A stretch of DNA of 64,000 bases. Source: Paraburkholderia sp. BL21I4N1. Lineage in GTDB: Bacteria > Pseudomonadota > Gammaproteobacteria > Burkholderiales > Burkholderiaceae. Under the pieces are notes generated by a model. That model was not told the origin of the DNA. It saw only the letters and a program-made list of their open reading frames with translations, and made no database searches. Positions 7,828 to 16,378 of the stretch are shown here, in pieces (positions within the stretch are counted from its first letter, which is position 1; each line of letters opens with the position of its first letter). The translations under genes were made by a program, and so were the position numbers. The stretch lies in NCBI RefSeq assembly GCF_002973525.1, contig NZ_PVEN01000010.1, positions 1 to 64,000 on the forward strand, written 5' to 3'.

Positions 7828-9264
7828 ATGCAACACACCAGACAGTTTTACATCGACGGTCAATGGGTCGATCCGCTCGAGCCGAGCCACGCGAACACGC
7901 TCGACGTGATCGATCCGTCCACCGCCGCGGCATTCGAGCAGATCGCGCTCGGCAGCGCGGCGGACGTCGATCGCGCGGTCGCCGCCGCGAAGCGCGCGTT
8001 TCCCGCTTACAGCGAGACCACGATCGCGCAGCGTATCGATCTGCTGCAGGCGATTCTCGACGTCTACCGCAAGCGTTACGACGACATGGTGCACGCGATC
8101 AGCCGCGAAATGGGCGCGCCGCTGCAGTACGCGAACGACGCGCAGGCATGGACCGGCGTCGCGCATCTGGAAACGATGATCCGCACGCTCGATACGTTCG
8201 AGTTCGAGTCGCTGAAGAACGGCATTCTGATCCGCAAGGAAGCGGTCGGCGTGTGCGGGCTGATTACGCCGTGGAACTGGCCGGCCTTGCAGATCACCAC
8301 CAAGGTTGCGCCGGCGCTCGCGGCGGGCTGCACGATGGTGCTCAAGCCGTCGGAACTGGCGCCGCTGTCGGGCCTGATCTTCGCGGAGATTCTCGACGAG
8401 GCGGGTGTGCCGGCCGGCGTGTTCAACCTCGTGAACGGCGAAGGCCGCACGGTGGGCGAGGCGATGTCGTGTCATCCGGACATCGACATGATGTCGTTCA
8501 CCGGTTCGACGCGCGCCGGCGTGCAGGTCGCGAAAGCGGCGGCGGAGTCGGTCAAGCGTGTGCATCAGGAACTGGGCGGCAAATCGGCCAACCTGATTCT
8601 CGAAGACGCCGATTTGAAGCAGGCGGTGATGCGCGGCGCGCGGGCCTGTTTCGACAACAGCGGCCAGTCGTGCGACGCGCCCACGCGCATGTTCGTGCCG
8701 CGTGCGCGTGAGGCCGAAGCGCTGACATACGCGAAAGAAGCGGCCGAAGCGCTGAAGGTCGGGCCGGCCAATGCGGAAGGCACCGATCTCGGTCCGGTCA
8801 TCAGCGAAGCGCAGTTCGACAAGATCCAGCGTTTGATCGGCGTGGGCATGGAAGAGGGCGCCACGCTGGTGGCGGGTGGCGCCGGCCGTCCCGAAGGCCT
8901 GAAAGACGGCTATTTCGTGCGCCCGACGGTATTCGGCAAGGTCACGCCGGACATGACGATCGCGCGCGAAGAAATCTTCGGACCGGTGCTGTCGATCCTC
9001 GCCTACGACTCCGAAGACGAAGCGATCGCCATGGCCAACGACAGCCTCTACGGTCTTGCCGGCTATATCCAGTCCGGTTCGATCGAGCATGCGCGTGCGG
9101 TGGCCCGGCGCTTGCGTACCGGCACGATCTATCTGAACTACGCGGACTACAATCCCGATGCGCCGTTCGGCGGCTTCAAGCAATCGGGCAACGGCCGCGA
9201 GTACGGCGAGTTCGGACTGGAAGACTTTCTGGAGATCAAGGGTGTGGTGGGCTACGAAGGTTGA
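7828..9264 (+). CDS. NAD(P)-dependent aldehyde dehydrogenase
   Basis: 478 residues, normal for the ALDH superfamily. Catalytic Cys282 lies in FDNSGQSCDAPTR and the general base Glu248 in ELGGKSANL; ITPWNWPALQ and MVLKPSELAP form the cofactor site, FTGSTRAG the glycine turn, and EEIFGPVLSI the conserved C-terminal segment. The sequence is closest in feel to aldehyde dehydrogenases of amine and betaine catabolism. Start ATG at 7828 has AAAGGA 9-10 bp upstream. Together with the FAD oxidoreductase it would turn an amine into a carboxylate; this is inference from position. Confidence 0.9.
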   Translation: MQHTRQFYIDGQWVDPLEPSHANTLDVIDPSTAAAFEQIALGSAADVDRAVAAAKRAFPAYSETTIAQRIDLLQAILDVYRKRYDDMVHAISREMGAPLQYANDAQAWTGVAHLETMIRTLDTFEFESLKNGILIRKEAVGVCGLITPWNWPALQITTKVAPALAAGCTMVLKPSELAPLSGLIFAEILDEAGVPAGVFNLVNGEGRTVGEAMSCHPDIDMMSFTGSTRAGVQVAKAAAESVKRVHQELGGKSANLILEDADLKQAVMRGARACFDNSGQSCDAPTRMFVPRAREAEALTYAKEAAEALKVGPANAEGTDLGPVISEAQFDKIQRLIGVGMEEGATLVAGGAGRPEGLKDGYFVRPTVFGKVTPDMTIAREEIFGPVLSILAYDSEDEAIAMANDSLYGLAGYIQSGSIEHARAVARRLRTGTIYLNYADYNPDAPFGGFKQSGNGREYGEFGLEDFLEIKGVVGYEG

Positions 9265-9328
9265 GCCCACAACTTGCGACTGCGTTTGCGTCGACAATCA
9301 CGCTCACGCTGACGCGATTCAGGCATCG

Positions 9329-10279
9329 CTAAAGCAGTAACTCGATCGAATGAAACAGGCGGCGTTGCTCGGGTTCCTGCGAGCGCGCCGCTTCGTCGAT
9401 CACTTCACGCAGACAGTCGAGAAAACACGTGGCCGCCGGACTCGTTGGCGCGCCACGGCGTGACGTGATGCTGACGATGGTTTCATCCACGGTTTCGCGC
9501 AGCGGCAGCGCCCACAGATTTTCTTTCGCGAGTGTCACTTCCGCGAGCGGCCACGGAAAAATGCTGAGCATGTCCGTGTGCGCGAGCAGCCCCAATACCA
9601 CAGCCAGCGAGTGCGCCAGATGAATGGTGTGCGGCACCCGCATGCCGCGCTTGCGGAACAGGTTGTCCGAAATCGACTCGCGGCTGGCCGGGTCCCAGTT
9701 CAGCACCCACTCCGCGTCTTCCAGTTCGAGCAGCGTGCGGCAACCGGCTTTCGGGTGATCGCGCCGCGCCACCACGGCCGAATGCGTCGAAAACAGCGGT
9801 ACGTTGTGAAACTCCGATTGCGGCGACGCGGGCGGCGGCCGGCCGATCGAAAAATCCAGGCTGCCGTCGCGCAGGCGCGGTTGCACGACCGCGAGCAACC
9901 CTTCGAAAAACTCCAGCTGCACTTCCGGCATGCGTTGCCGGAAGCGCCGCACCGTGGGCGGCAGAAACGTCAACGCGACCCATGGCGTGACGCCGATCGA
10001 CAGTTTGCCGGCCGCCGCGCCGCGCAAGGCGTCGATCTCCGCTTGCGCGCGTTGCAGCTGCCCTAATACCACTCTTGCATGCACAACCAGCGTACGGCCG
10101 AACTCGGTAAACGCGACGCCGCTCGCGCTGCGGATCACCAGCGGTGCCTGCATATCCGCTTCCAGTTCGCGTACCGCCTTGGTGACGGCGGCGGGCGAAA
10201 GGCCTAACGACCGAGCCGCGGCCCGGATACTGCCGGTATCCGCAATCGCCGCTAACGTGCTGAGTTGATGCAGTTTCAT
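9329..10279 (-). CDS. LysR-family regulator
   Basis: 316 residues. The N-terminal winged helix is at about 18-40 (SIRAAARSLGLSPAAVTKAV), and the periplasmic-binding-like effector domain spans 90-300. The start ATG at 10279 gives the standard LysR opening MKLHQLSTLAAI; the frame remains open far upstream (antisense to the next gene) but that part is not protein-like. It is divergent from the M20 amidohydrolase over 117 bp containing repeated GCAAC/GTTGC elements, so it most likely controls the amidohydrolase-transporter pair and perhaps the aldehyde dehydrogenase, which converges with it. Confidence 0.85.
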   Translation of the reverse strand: MKLHQLSTLAAIADTGSIRAAARSLGLSPAAVTKAVRELEADMQAPLVIRSASGVAFTEFGRTLVVHARVVLGQLQRAQAEIDALRGAAAGKLSIGVTPWVALTFLPPTVRRFRQRMPEVQLEFFEGLLAVVQPRLRDGSLDFSIGRPPPASPQSEFHNVPLFSTHSAVVARRDHPKAGCRTLLELEDAEWVLNWDPASRESISDNLFRKRGMRVPHTIHLAHSLAVVLGLLAHTDMLSIFPWPLAEVTLAKENLWALPLRETVDETIVSITSRRGAPTSPAATCFLDCLREVIDEAARSQEPEQRRLFHSIELLL

Positions 10280-10301
10280 CTGTCGAATTGGGGCAAGAGT
10301 G

Positions 10302-10325
10302 GCAACCAGAAGTTGCTGGCGCAAC
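10302..10325. promoter_or_regulatory. triple GCAAC/GTTGC element, candidate LysR operator
   Basis: Within the LysR-amidohydrolase divergent region, GCAAC (10302-10306), GTTGC (10312-10316) and GCAAC (10321-10325) are spaced so that either outer copy makes an inverted repeat with the middle one. This overlapping dyad pattern, placed 23-46 bp from the LysR start and about 70-95 bp from the amidohydrolase start, suits a LysR recognition/activation site. Confidence 0.45.
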
Positions 10326-10396
10326 GATTTTACGCCTGCCGCTGGAAAATCGGCGTCGCTATGCTGGGTCACGCTTTTCATTGACGGAGACGACAC

Positions 10397-11569
10397 ATGA
10401 ACACCATGGCCATTCCGGCGGGCATCGCCGAACTCGAAGACGAAATGATCGCGCTGCGCCGCCGCATTCATGCGCAGCCGGAGTTGGCGTACGAAGAGTT
10501 CGCCACCGGCGACCTCGTCGCCGAACGTCTGCAGGAATGGGGCTACACGGTGCATCGCGGGCTGGGTCAAACGGGTGTCGTAGGGCAACTGAAAGTAGGC
10601 GGCGGCACACGCAAGCTGGGTCTGCGCGCCGACATGGACGCGTTGCCGATTCAGGAAACGACCGGCTTGCCGTACGCGAGCAAGGTGCCCGGCAAGATGC
10701 ACGCATGTGGCCACGACGGCCATACGGCAATGCTGCTCGCCGCGGCCAGACATCTGGCGCGGGAGAAGGATTTCGACGGTACGGTGAATGTGATTTTCCA
10801 GCCGGCCGAAGAGGGGCAGGCCGGCGCGAAAAAGATGCTGGAAGATGGCCTGTTCGAGAAGTTTCCGTGCGACGCCGTGTTCGCGATGCACAACATGCCG
10901 GGCTTCCCTACGGGCAAATTCGGCTTTCTGCCGGGCTCGTTCATGGCCTCGTCGGACACCGTCATCATCACCGTGACGGGGCGCGGCGGTCATGGCGCGG
11001 TGCCGCATAAGGCAGTCGATCCGGTGGTGGTGTGTGCGCAAATGGTGTTGGCGTTGCAGTCGATCGTGTCGCGCAACGTCGCGCCGCTCGACATGGCCAT
11101 CATCACCGTCGGCGCGATTCACGCGGGCGAAGCGCCCAACGTGATTCCTGAGACCGCCGAGATGCGTCTGTCGGTGCGCGCCTTGAAACCCGAGGTGCGC
11201 GATTATTTGCAGGAACGGATCACCGCCGTGGCGAGCGGAACGGCCGCGGTATTCGGCGCCAGCGCGCAGGTGGATTACCAGCGCCGCTATCCCGTGCTCG
11301 TCAACGATGCGGAAATGACCGACCTCGCGCGGCAAGTGGCGCTCGACTGGCTCGGAGAAGACGGCCTGATCGCCGACATGCAACCGCTGACCGGCAGTGA
11401 GGATTTCGCGTTCCTGCTGGAGCGTTGCCCCGGCAGCTACCTGATTATCGGCAATGGCGATGGGGAGGGCGGCTGCATGGTGCACAACCCTGGCTACGAC
11501 TTCAACGACGACTGCCTCGCGACCGGCGCCGCTTACTGGGTGAGACTCGCGCAGACGTTTCTCGTCTGA
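10397..11569 (+). CDS. M20-family amidohydrolase (hippurate hydrolase-like)
   Basis: 390 residues, typical of the HipO/IAA-amino-acid hydrolase branch of peptidase family M20D. Metal-site motifs are present: RADMDALP (78-84), ACGHDGHTAML with Cys104 and His106, PAEEGQAGAKKM with Glu138/Glu139, and a C-terminal GSEDFAF. The family cleaves N-acyl amino acids or related amides. It is followed after 85 bp by an MHS transporter in the same direction and preceded by a divergent LysR, a common uptake-plus-hydrolysis set. Cytoplasmic, no signal peptide. Confidence 0.9.
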   Translation: MNTMAIPAGIAELEDEMIALRRRIHAQPELAYEEFATGDLVAERLQEWGYTVHRGLGQTGVVGQLKVGGGTRKLGLRADMDALPIQETTGLPYASKVPGKMHACGHDGHTAMLLAAARHLAREKDFDGTVNVIFQPAEEGQAGAKKMLEDGLFEKFPCDAVFAMHNMPGFPTGKFGFLPGSFMASSDTVIITVTGRGGHGAVPHKAVDPVVVCAQMVLALQSIVSRNVAPLDMAIITVGAIHAGEAPNVIPETAEMRLSVRALKPEVRDYLQERITAVASGTAAVFGASAQVDYQRRYPVLVNDAEMTDLARQVALDWLGEDGLIADMQPLTGSEDFAFLLERCPGSYLIIGNGDGEGGCMVHNPGYDFNDDCLATGAAYWVRLAQTFLV

Positions 11570-11654
11570 GGCGGATGTGACGGGCCGGCTCGAGCCCGCG
11601 CGTGCGCTATGACGTGTGCTTTGACTCAGCAGCAAGGACATCACGGAGACACAG

Positions 11655-13016
11655 ATGGACTATTCCGCCACACCGCAACCCGCCGGCACCGACGCGCTTG
11701 CCCTGCAGGGCATGCCGGCCGCGCAGCCCGCCGAACGCAAGCGCCACGCGAAGGCGATTGCCGCGATCACGCTGGGCAACGGTCTCGAGTTTTTCGACTT
11801 CACGATTTACAGCTTCTTCGCGACCATTATCGGCAAGCTGTATTTCCCGGTGGAGGGGCAGCTTGCGCAATTGATGCTGGCGGTCGGGACGTTCGGCGTG
11901 GGGTTCATCATGCGTCCGGTGGGCGGCATCGTGCTTGGCGCGTACGCCGATCGTGCCGGCCGCAAGGCGGCGATGAGCCTGACGTTATGGCTGATGACGC
12001 TCGGCTCGGCAATCATTGCGTTCGCACCGACGTATGCGGCGATCGGCATTGCCGCGCCGTTGCTGGTGATTCTCGCGCGGCTGGTGCAGGGGTTTGCGTT
12101 GGGTGGTGAGATTGGCGCCTCGACGTCGCTATTGCTGGAGTATGGCAGCGATAAGACACGCGGATTTTACGGCAGCTGGCAGTTCGTGAGTCAGGGGTTG
12201 AATACGGTGTGCGGGTCGTTGCTTGGCGTTGCGTTGGCGGCCGCGTTGTCGACTGCCGCGCTGGAGAGCTGGGGCTGGCGCGTGCCGTTTGTAATCGGCA
12301 TGGCGATGGGACCGATCGGGATTTATATCCGGCGCCATCTGGATGAGACGTTGCCGGGTGTCGAGGACGGTGCGGGTGTGCGGTCGGCTTCGACGGTGCC
12401 CGCTTCGCAGCCGGTGCGTGAGCTGTTTCGCGAGCATTCGCGGGTGATTACGATGGGTGTGGTGACAACCATTGGCGGGACGGCGGCGAACTACATCGTG
12501 CTGTTCTATCTGTCGACTTACGCGATCCGGATTTTGCATCTGCCGATGTCGTCGGCGTTGTGGGCCGCGTGGACCGCGGCCGTTGTCACGGTGGTCTGTT
12601 CGCCGCTTGCCGGCGCGTTGTCGGATCGGGTGGGGCGCAAGTGGGTGTTGGGTGTGTCGCGGGTCTTGCTGATTCTGGCTGTGTATCCGGCGTTTATGGT
12701 GATTAATGCTATGCCTTCCGTGGCGGTTTTGTTGTCGGTTGTCGCGGGGTTGGCTGTGCTGGTCGCGTTTACCGCCGTGCCTAATATCGTCATGCTGCCG
12801 GAGGTGTTTCCCCGCGAGATTCGGGCTACCGGGATGTCGATTGTTTATTGTCTCGGGGTTTCTATCTTTGGTGGGTTTGCGCAGTTCTTCGCTACGTGGT
12901 TGATTCAGGTTTCTGGGAGTAATCTTGCGCCGGCCTGGTATCTGATTGGGTGTGGGGTGGTTTCTTTGTTGGCGTTGCCGTTTATGCCTGAGACGGCTGG
13001 GCGGGATATTGGGTGA
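11655..13016 (+). CDS. MHS-family MFS transporter
   Basis: 453-residue major facilitator with 12 membrane segments. The metabolite:H+ symporter branch (as in citrate, proline/betaine and shikimate carriers) is indicated by ITLGNGLEFFDFTIYSFFA in the first segment, the loop ADRAGRKAAMS after segment 2, GGEIGASTSLLLEY in segment 4-5 and SDRVGRKWVL mid-protein. It probably imports the substrate of the upstream amidohydrolase. The last about 350 bp shift to G/T-rich third positions, unlike the start of the gene, approaching a large inverted repeat. RBS: GGAG before the ATG at 11655. Confidence 0.88.
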   Translation: MDYSATPQPAGTDALALQGMPAAQPAERKRHAKAIAAITLGNGLEFFDFTIYSFFATIIGKLYFPVEGQLAQLMLAVGTFGVGFIMRPVGGIVLGAYADRAGRKAAMSLTLWLMTLGSAIIAFAPTYAAIGIAAPLLVILARLVQGFALGGEIGASTSLLLEYGSDKTRGFYGSWQFVSQGLNTVCGSLLGVALAAALSTAALESWGWRVPFVIGMAMGPIGIYIRRHLDETLPGVEDGAGVRSASTVPASQPVRELFREHSRVITMGVVTTIGGTAANYIVLFYLSTYAIRILHLPMSSALWAAWTAAVVTVVCSPLAGALSDRVGRKWVLGVSRVLLILAVYPAFMVINAMPSVAVLLSVVAGLAVLVAFTAVPNIVMLPEVFPREIRATGMSIVYCLGVSIFGGFAQFFATWLIQVSGSNLAPAWYLIGCGVVSLLALPFMPETAGRDIG

Positions 13017-13044
13017 TGGTTTTTTTTGCCTTTTTTGCGGCGTG

Positions 13045-13260
13045 TTTTCTGTGCTCTTTTTGGGTTGGCCTTTCCTTGATTTCTTAGTGGTCTATTAGCG
13101 TTCCCCCTGTGCGGGGGGGCACCTACTTTTCTTTGCCTGCCGCAAAGAAAAGTAGGCAAAAGAAAGCGGCTCACACCGCTAACCATGAAGCGGGTCCCCC
13201 GCGCAGCCACGGTAGTGGTGCATCTGGAATCCGTGCCCTCGCACATTCCGCTTCAGTGAC
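13045..13260 (+). repeat. left arm of a 216-bp inverted repeat
   Basis: This arm pairs with 13453-13668 in inverted orientation, gap-free over 216 bp with about 11 differences by eye. At its centre (13122-13156) is a perfect 15-bp stem CCTACTTTTCTTTGC with loop CTGCC. It lies in the space between two convergent transporter genes. Chance frames in it encode matching peptides on both arms and are not genes. This type of CTACTTTTCTTTGC dyad is, from memory, a frequent intergenic repeat in Burkholderia-group genomes. Confidence 0.9.
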
Positions 13261-13452
13261 AAAGGCGTCATTCATCCCGTCTCGCGCGATGCGCTCGCCG
13301 GAGGGGTCGGCGTGGACACCAGTGGCTTCGCTTTTGTGTTGTGGGAGCCGTCGGCTTCGCCTCGGCGGGGCGCCGAAATACCCCAAAATTCACCACGGGT
13401 TTGCTGAACGACCCGGGGGCGCGCGCAGCGCCGCCGGAAGAATGACTGCTGT

Positions 13453-13668
13453 GTCACGAACGCGGAATGTGCGAGAGCACGGATTCCAGATGCGCCACTA
13501 CCGTGACTGCGCGAGGGACCCGCTTCATGGTTAGCGGTGTGAGCCGCTTTCTTTTGCCTACTTTTCTTTGCGGCAGGCAAAGAAAAGTAGGTGCCGCCCC
13601 GCACAGGGGCAACGCTAATAGACCACTAAGAAAGCAAGGAAAGGCCAACCCCAAAAGAGCACAGAAAA
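13453..13668 (-). repeat. right arm of the 216-bp inverted repeat
   Basis: Inverted near-copy of 13045-13260, with its own 15-bp hairpin at 13557-13591 (loop GGCAG, the complement of the left loop). The arms are separated by a 192-bp unique spacer (13261-13452) with no gene. Equal arm lengths and high identity suggest a recent duplication-inversion or two opposed insertions of one element. Confidence 0.9.
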
Positions 13669-13705
13669 GAAGCCACAAAAGTCAAAAACCCGCTTTCAGC
13701 CCTAA

Positions 13706-14956
13706 TCACCGAGCAGCCTCTCCATCGGCCACCCCACCCGAATCTTCGGCCCTGGCCGCATCCCGAGTCTCCGGCATAGCCGCCCAAACCAGCAAAACCG
13801 CCAACGCCCCCGCAGCCGCAAGCCCAAAAAAGCTAACCGCATTTCCAAAGTGATCAGCCACAAACCCCGCCGCGGTCGTACTCAACGTAGCCCCAATCCC
13901 CGCAGCCAACCCAAACAACCCGATACAAAGGTTATAGCGCCCCTTATCACCGGCAACATCCGCCGCGATCAGCGGCAACATCACACCGAAAACAGCCGCA
14001 CTCAACCCGTCGAGCATCTGCACCGGCACCAGCAAATACGGGCTGCTAATCCCGGCAAACAGCAATGCCCGGATCGGCAACGCCGAAAACCCCAACAACA
14101 GAATCGGCCTGCGTCCCCACCGCTCGGCAGAGCGCCCAACCCACGGCGACATCATCGCCACGATCGCCTGCGGCACGATAATGCACGCGGCAATCACGAG
14201 CTGCACGTTATCGCCCATGCCGGCCGTCACTTCGCCCGCGGCAAGATTCAACATCGCCGCATTCGACAAATGAAACAGCACGATACAAGCCGCGAACAAC
14301 AACATCCGCTTGTCACGCAACAACTCGCGCAGACTCTCGCGTCGCGCGATCTGCTGCGGCGTCGGACCGGCCTTCGGCAACTCGATCGTGTCGGTGCGCT
14401 GGATCATCGCCAAAGCGAACAATGCGGGCACGGCCAGCGCCGCCGTCAACCAGAACACCGCGCGCGGCGAATAGTATTCGCCGAATACGCCCATCAGCCC
14501 CGCGGCCACCGCGCTGCCGATCGACGCCCAACGCGCATTGCGCCCCAGCCGGTCGCCGAGATTCGCCCGCCCGACCAGCGCGAACGAAATCGCCGCCAAC
14601 GCCGGCGTCAACATGCAACTGGCAAAGCCGTGGAACACTTCGGCGGCAATCACCGGCAGCACGGTCGGACTCACGGCCAACAGCACCGCGCTCAGAATGA
14701 TCGCGAAGATTGCCCATGCGGCCGCGCCTTTCTTGTTGCGCAATGCGTCGACAGCGGCGCCGCCCGGCACCTGGCTCACCATCGCGCTGATCGTGCCCAC
14801 GGAGAGCGCCATACCGATCTCGCCCTGGGTCCACTTGTGCGACGCCAGATACGACGCGATGAACGGCCCGAACCCCGTCTGCACATTGGCGACGAAAAAA
14901 TTCATCCAGTCGAGCGCGCGAAGACTGCGCGTGGTTACCAAAGTACGGCCGTTCAT
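13706..14956 (-). CDS. MFS transporter
   Basis: 416-residue major facilitator, 12 membrane segments, start ATG at 14956 chosen because it overlaps the upstream lipoprotein stop in an ATGA junction and starts just before the first hydrophobic region. Motifs: WTQGEIGMALSVGTISAMVSQ in segment 2, a loop VDALRNKKGAAAW, and WGRRPILLLGFSALPIRALL mid-protein. The type resembles drug/metabolite efflux permeases of the YajR-like or unclassified group; no substrate can be assigned. Its last about 250 bp, like those of the convergent MHS gene, are G/T-rich on the coding strand. Translationally coupled to the PRC-barrel lipoprotein. Confidence 0.85.
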   Translation of the reverse strand: MNGRTLVTTRSLRALDWMNFFVANVQTGFGPFIASYLASHKWTQGEIGMALSVGTISAMVSQVPGGAAVDALRNKKGAAAWAIFAIILSAVLLAVSPTVLPVIAAEVFHGFASCMLTPALAAISFALVGRANLGDRLGRNARWASIGSAVAAGLMGVFGEYYSPRAVFWLTAALAVPALFALAMIQRTDTIELPKAGPTPQQIARRESLRELLRDKRMLLFAACIVLFHLSNAAMLNLAAGEVTAGMGDNVQLVIAACIIVPQAIVAMMSPWVGRSAERWGRRPILLLGFSALPIRALLFAGISSPYLLVPVQMLDGLSAAVFGVMLPLIAADVAGDKGRYNLCIGLFGLAAGIGATLSTTAAGFVADHFGNAVSFFGLAAAGALAVLLVWAAMPETRDAARAEDSGGVADGEAAR

Positions 14957-15909
14957 CGGGCCGCCCGTGCGTTGGAACCTGCCGCGGCTGAGGCCGTCGT
15001 CGCCGGCGGCGCGGTCGCGGCGGCAGGCGTGGACGGCGGGGCCGGCGAGACGGCGCGCACCGGTTTGTCGCTCACGTACGGCGGCGTCGCGTTGATCTGC
15101 GCGTCGCTCAGATCGATCTGCGGATGCAGCTCCTTGTCTTTCGTGACGAAGTGCAGCGCCGACCAGTTCGCGGCAATCGTGCGACGTTCGGTGCTGACCA
15201 TGCCGTTGACGTCGAGCACGACCGCCTGCGGCTGCGCATTGCCGTCGATCAGCACATCGATCACGCGACCCACCTTGGCGCCGTTCGCGCGTTCCACCGT
15301 GGCGTCGATCAGCGGCAATTGCACACCGGCCGGTTTGGCGGCATTGGCCGGCACGGCGGCCGCGTTGAGCGTGATCGGCGCGGTCTTCGCGCTCGGCGTG
15401 AAACGGAACGCGCTCCACGGGAAGTTCACCTTGCGGTCGCCCACCCCCAGGAAGCCCTGCAGATTCACGACCATCTCGCGCGGCTTGCCGCCCGCGTCCG
15501 CGATCAAATCGACCGCGCGGCCGACCACCTTGCCGTCGGGCTTCTGTACCTCGCTATCGAGCAGCGTGCGCGCTTCGCTGCGCTCGATCGTGCGCAGCAC
15601 GATCAGCGGGGCGGGCGTCGGCGGAGGCGGCGGCGTGACGACGACGGGCGGCGGCGGCTCGACCTTGCGCGGCTTGACGACCGGCTTCGGCGGTTTTTTC
15701 GGCTGCTCGGGTTTGGCCGCCTCGGTCTCGACCGGCTCGGGTTCGGAGGCCGCTACGGGCGCGCTGGCGGGCTCGACAGGCATTACCGTGGCATCGACGA
15801 TCGGCGCCTGCTGCGGGCCCCACAGCAGGCTGCAACCGGACAGCGCAAACAGCGCGAACAGAGCAAGAATCGGCAAACGCCAGGCAGGACGCGAGAAACC
15901 GCCACTCAT
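14953..15909 (-). CDS. lipoprotein with two PRC-barrel-like domains
   Basis: 318 residues. A lipoprotein signal with lipobox LSGC (Cys at about 26) is followed by a proline/glutamate-rich tether (about 35-105, with runs of P and KPPKP) and two PRC-barrel-like repeats: about 108-172 (VVGRAVDLIADAGGKPREMV) and about 195-260 (KVGRVIDVLIDGNAQPQAVV). The tail is Ala/Pro-rich. PRC barrels are RNA-processing or photosynthetic-reaction-centre type folds found also in envelope proteins. Start ATG at 15909 has GGAG 9 bp upstream; in-frame starts further up are outside the signal. Its stop overlaps the MFS start by four bases. Function unknown. Confidence 0.75.
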   Translation of the reverse strand: MSGGFSRPAWRLPILALFALFALSGCSLLWGPQQAPIVDATVMPVEPASAPVAASEPEPVETEAAKPEQPKKPPKPVVKPRKVEPPPPVVVTPPPPPTPAPLIVLRTIERSEARTLLDSEVQKPDGKVVGRAVDLIADAGGKPREMVVNLQGFLGVGDRKVNFPWSAFRFTPSAKTAPITLNAAAVPANAAKPAGVQLPLIDATVERANGAKVGRVIDVLIDGNAQPQAVVLDVNGMVSTERRTIAANWSALHFVTKDKELHPQIDLSDAQINATPPYVSDKPVRAVSPAPPSTPAAATAPPATTASAAAGSNARAAR

Positions 15910-16378
15910 CAAGAAGGACTCCATGGGCCAGTGCGAATGACGGCCAAAGGTCGAAAAAAGGCCGCCGCGGTTAAGACAGGAATGGGCCAGAGTGTAACCC
16001 GCGACGTCGGGCGCCCCGCTTTTGCAGGCCATCTGACAGGTACGGCATTAGCAGGGTTCATGCCGCGCGCGAAGTTTCATCTGCGGATTGCGCGCGTTTT
16101 TCATGCGCCGGACGCCGCAAAACCCGCTCACATCTTCATGACAAAGCGTAGGTGTAAACGCTTGGCTCGCCCGCCCAGTTTGCCGCTGGGTAAAAGATAT
16201 AAGCGTCTCGACATGTCCGGCATGCCATTCATGCGATGGGAGACATATTTGTGTTGCCCTACATTTCGAGACAGCAAAAAACGACGACATTCCCCAATAA
16301 ACCAACTCAACGAGACGAGACCCTGATGGCGCCCGCAGTGACGGCCGCTTCAGTACGCTGATAAAGGAGGCACTCATC
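15910..16378. other. intergenic region between lipoprotein and purine permease genes
   Basis: 469 bp of divergent promoter DNA with no convincing gene. The part at 16120-16300 is AT-richer than its flanks. GTAAACGCTT near 16153-16162 resembles the centre of LacI/PurR-type operators, but no full palindrome was found and no purine riboswitch architecture was seen. A strong AAAGGAGG ribosome site precedes the permease ATG. Confidence 0.4.

Noticed and set aside
7609..9297. 562-codon frame antisense to the aldehyde dehydrogenase
   Set aside because: No motifs; the sense strand has a complete catalytic site.
10280..11644. Extension of the LysR frame upstream across the amidohydrolase gene
   Set aside because: The LysR opening begins at 10279; the rest is antisense to a firmly identified M20 enzyme.
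13109..13604. Two small frames encoding matching peptides within the inverted repeat
   Set aside because: They are the two repeat arms read on opposite strands; the peptides follow the repeat, not a protein family, and change completely in the spacer.
16040..16378. Purine riboswitch before the NCS2 permease
   Set aside because: No three-way junction pattern or conserved loop sequence was found, and the class is rare in beta-proteobacteria.
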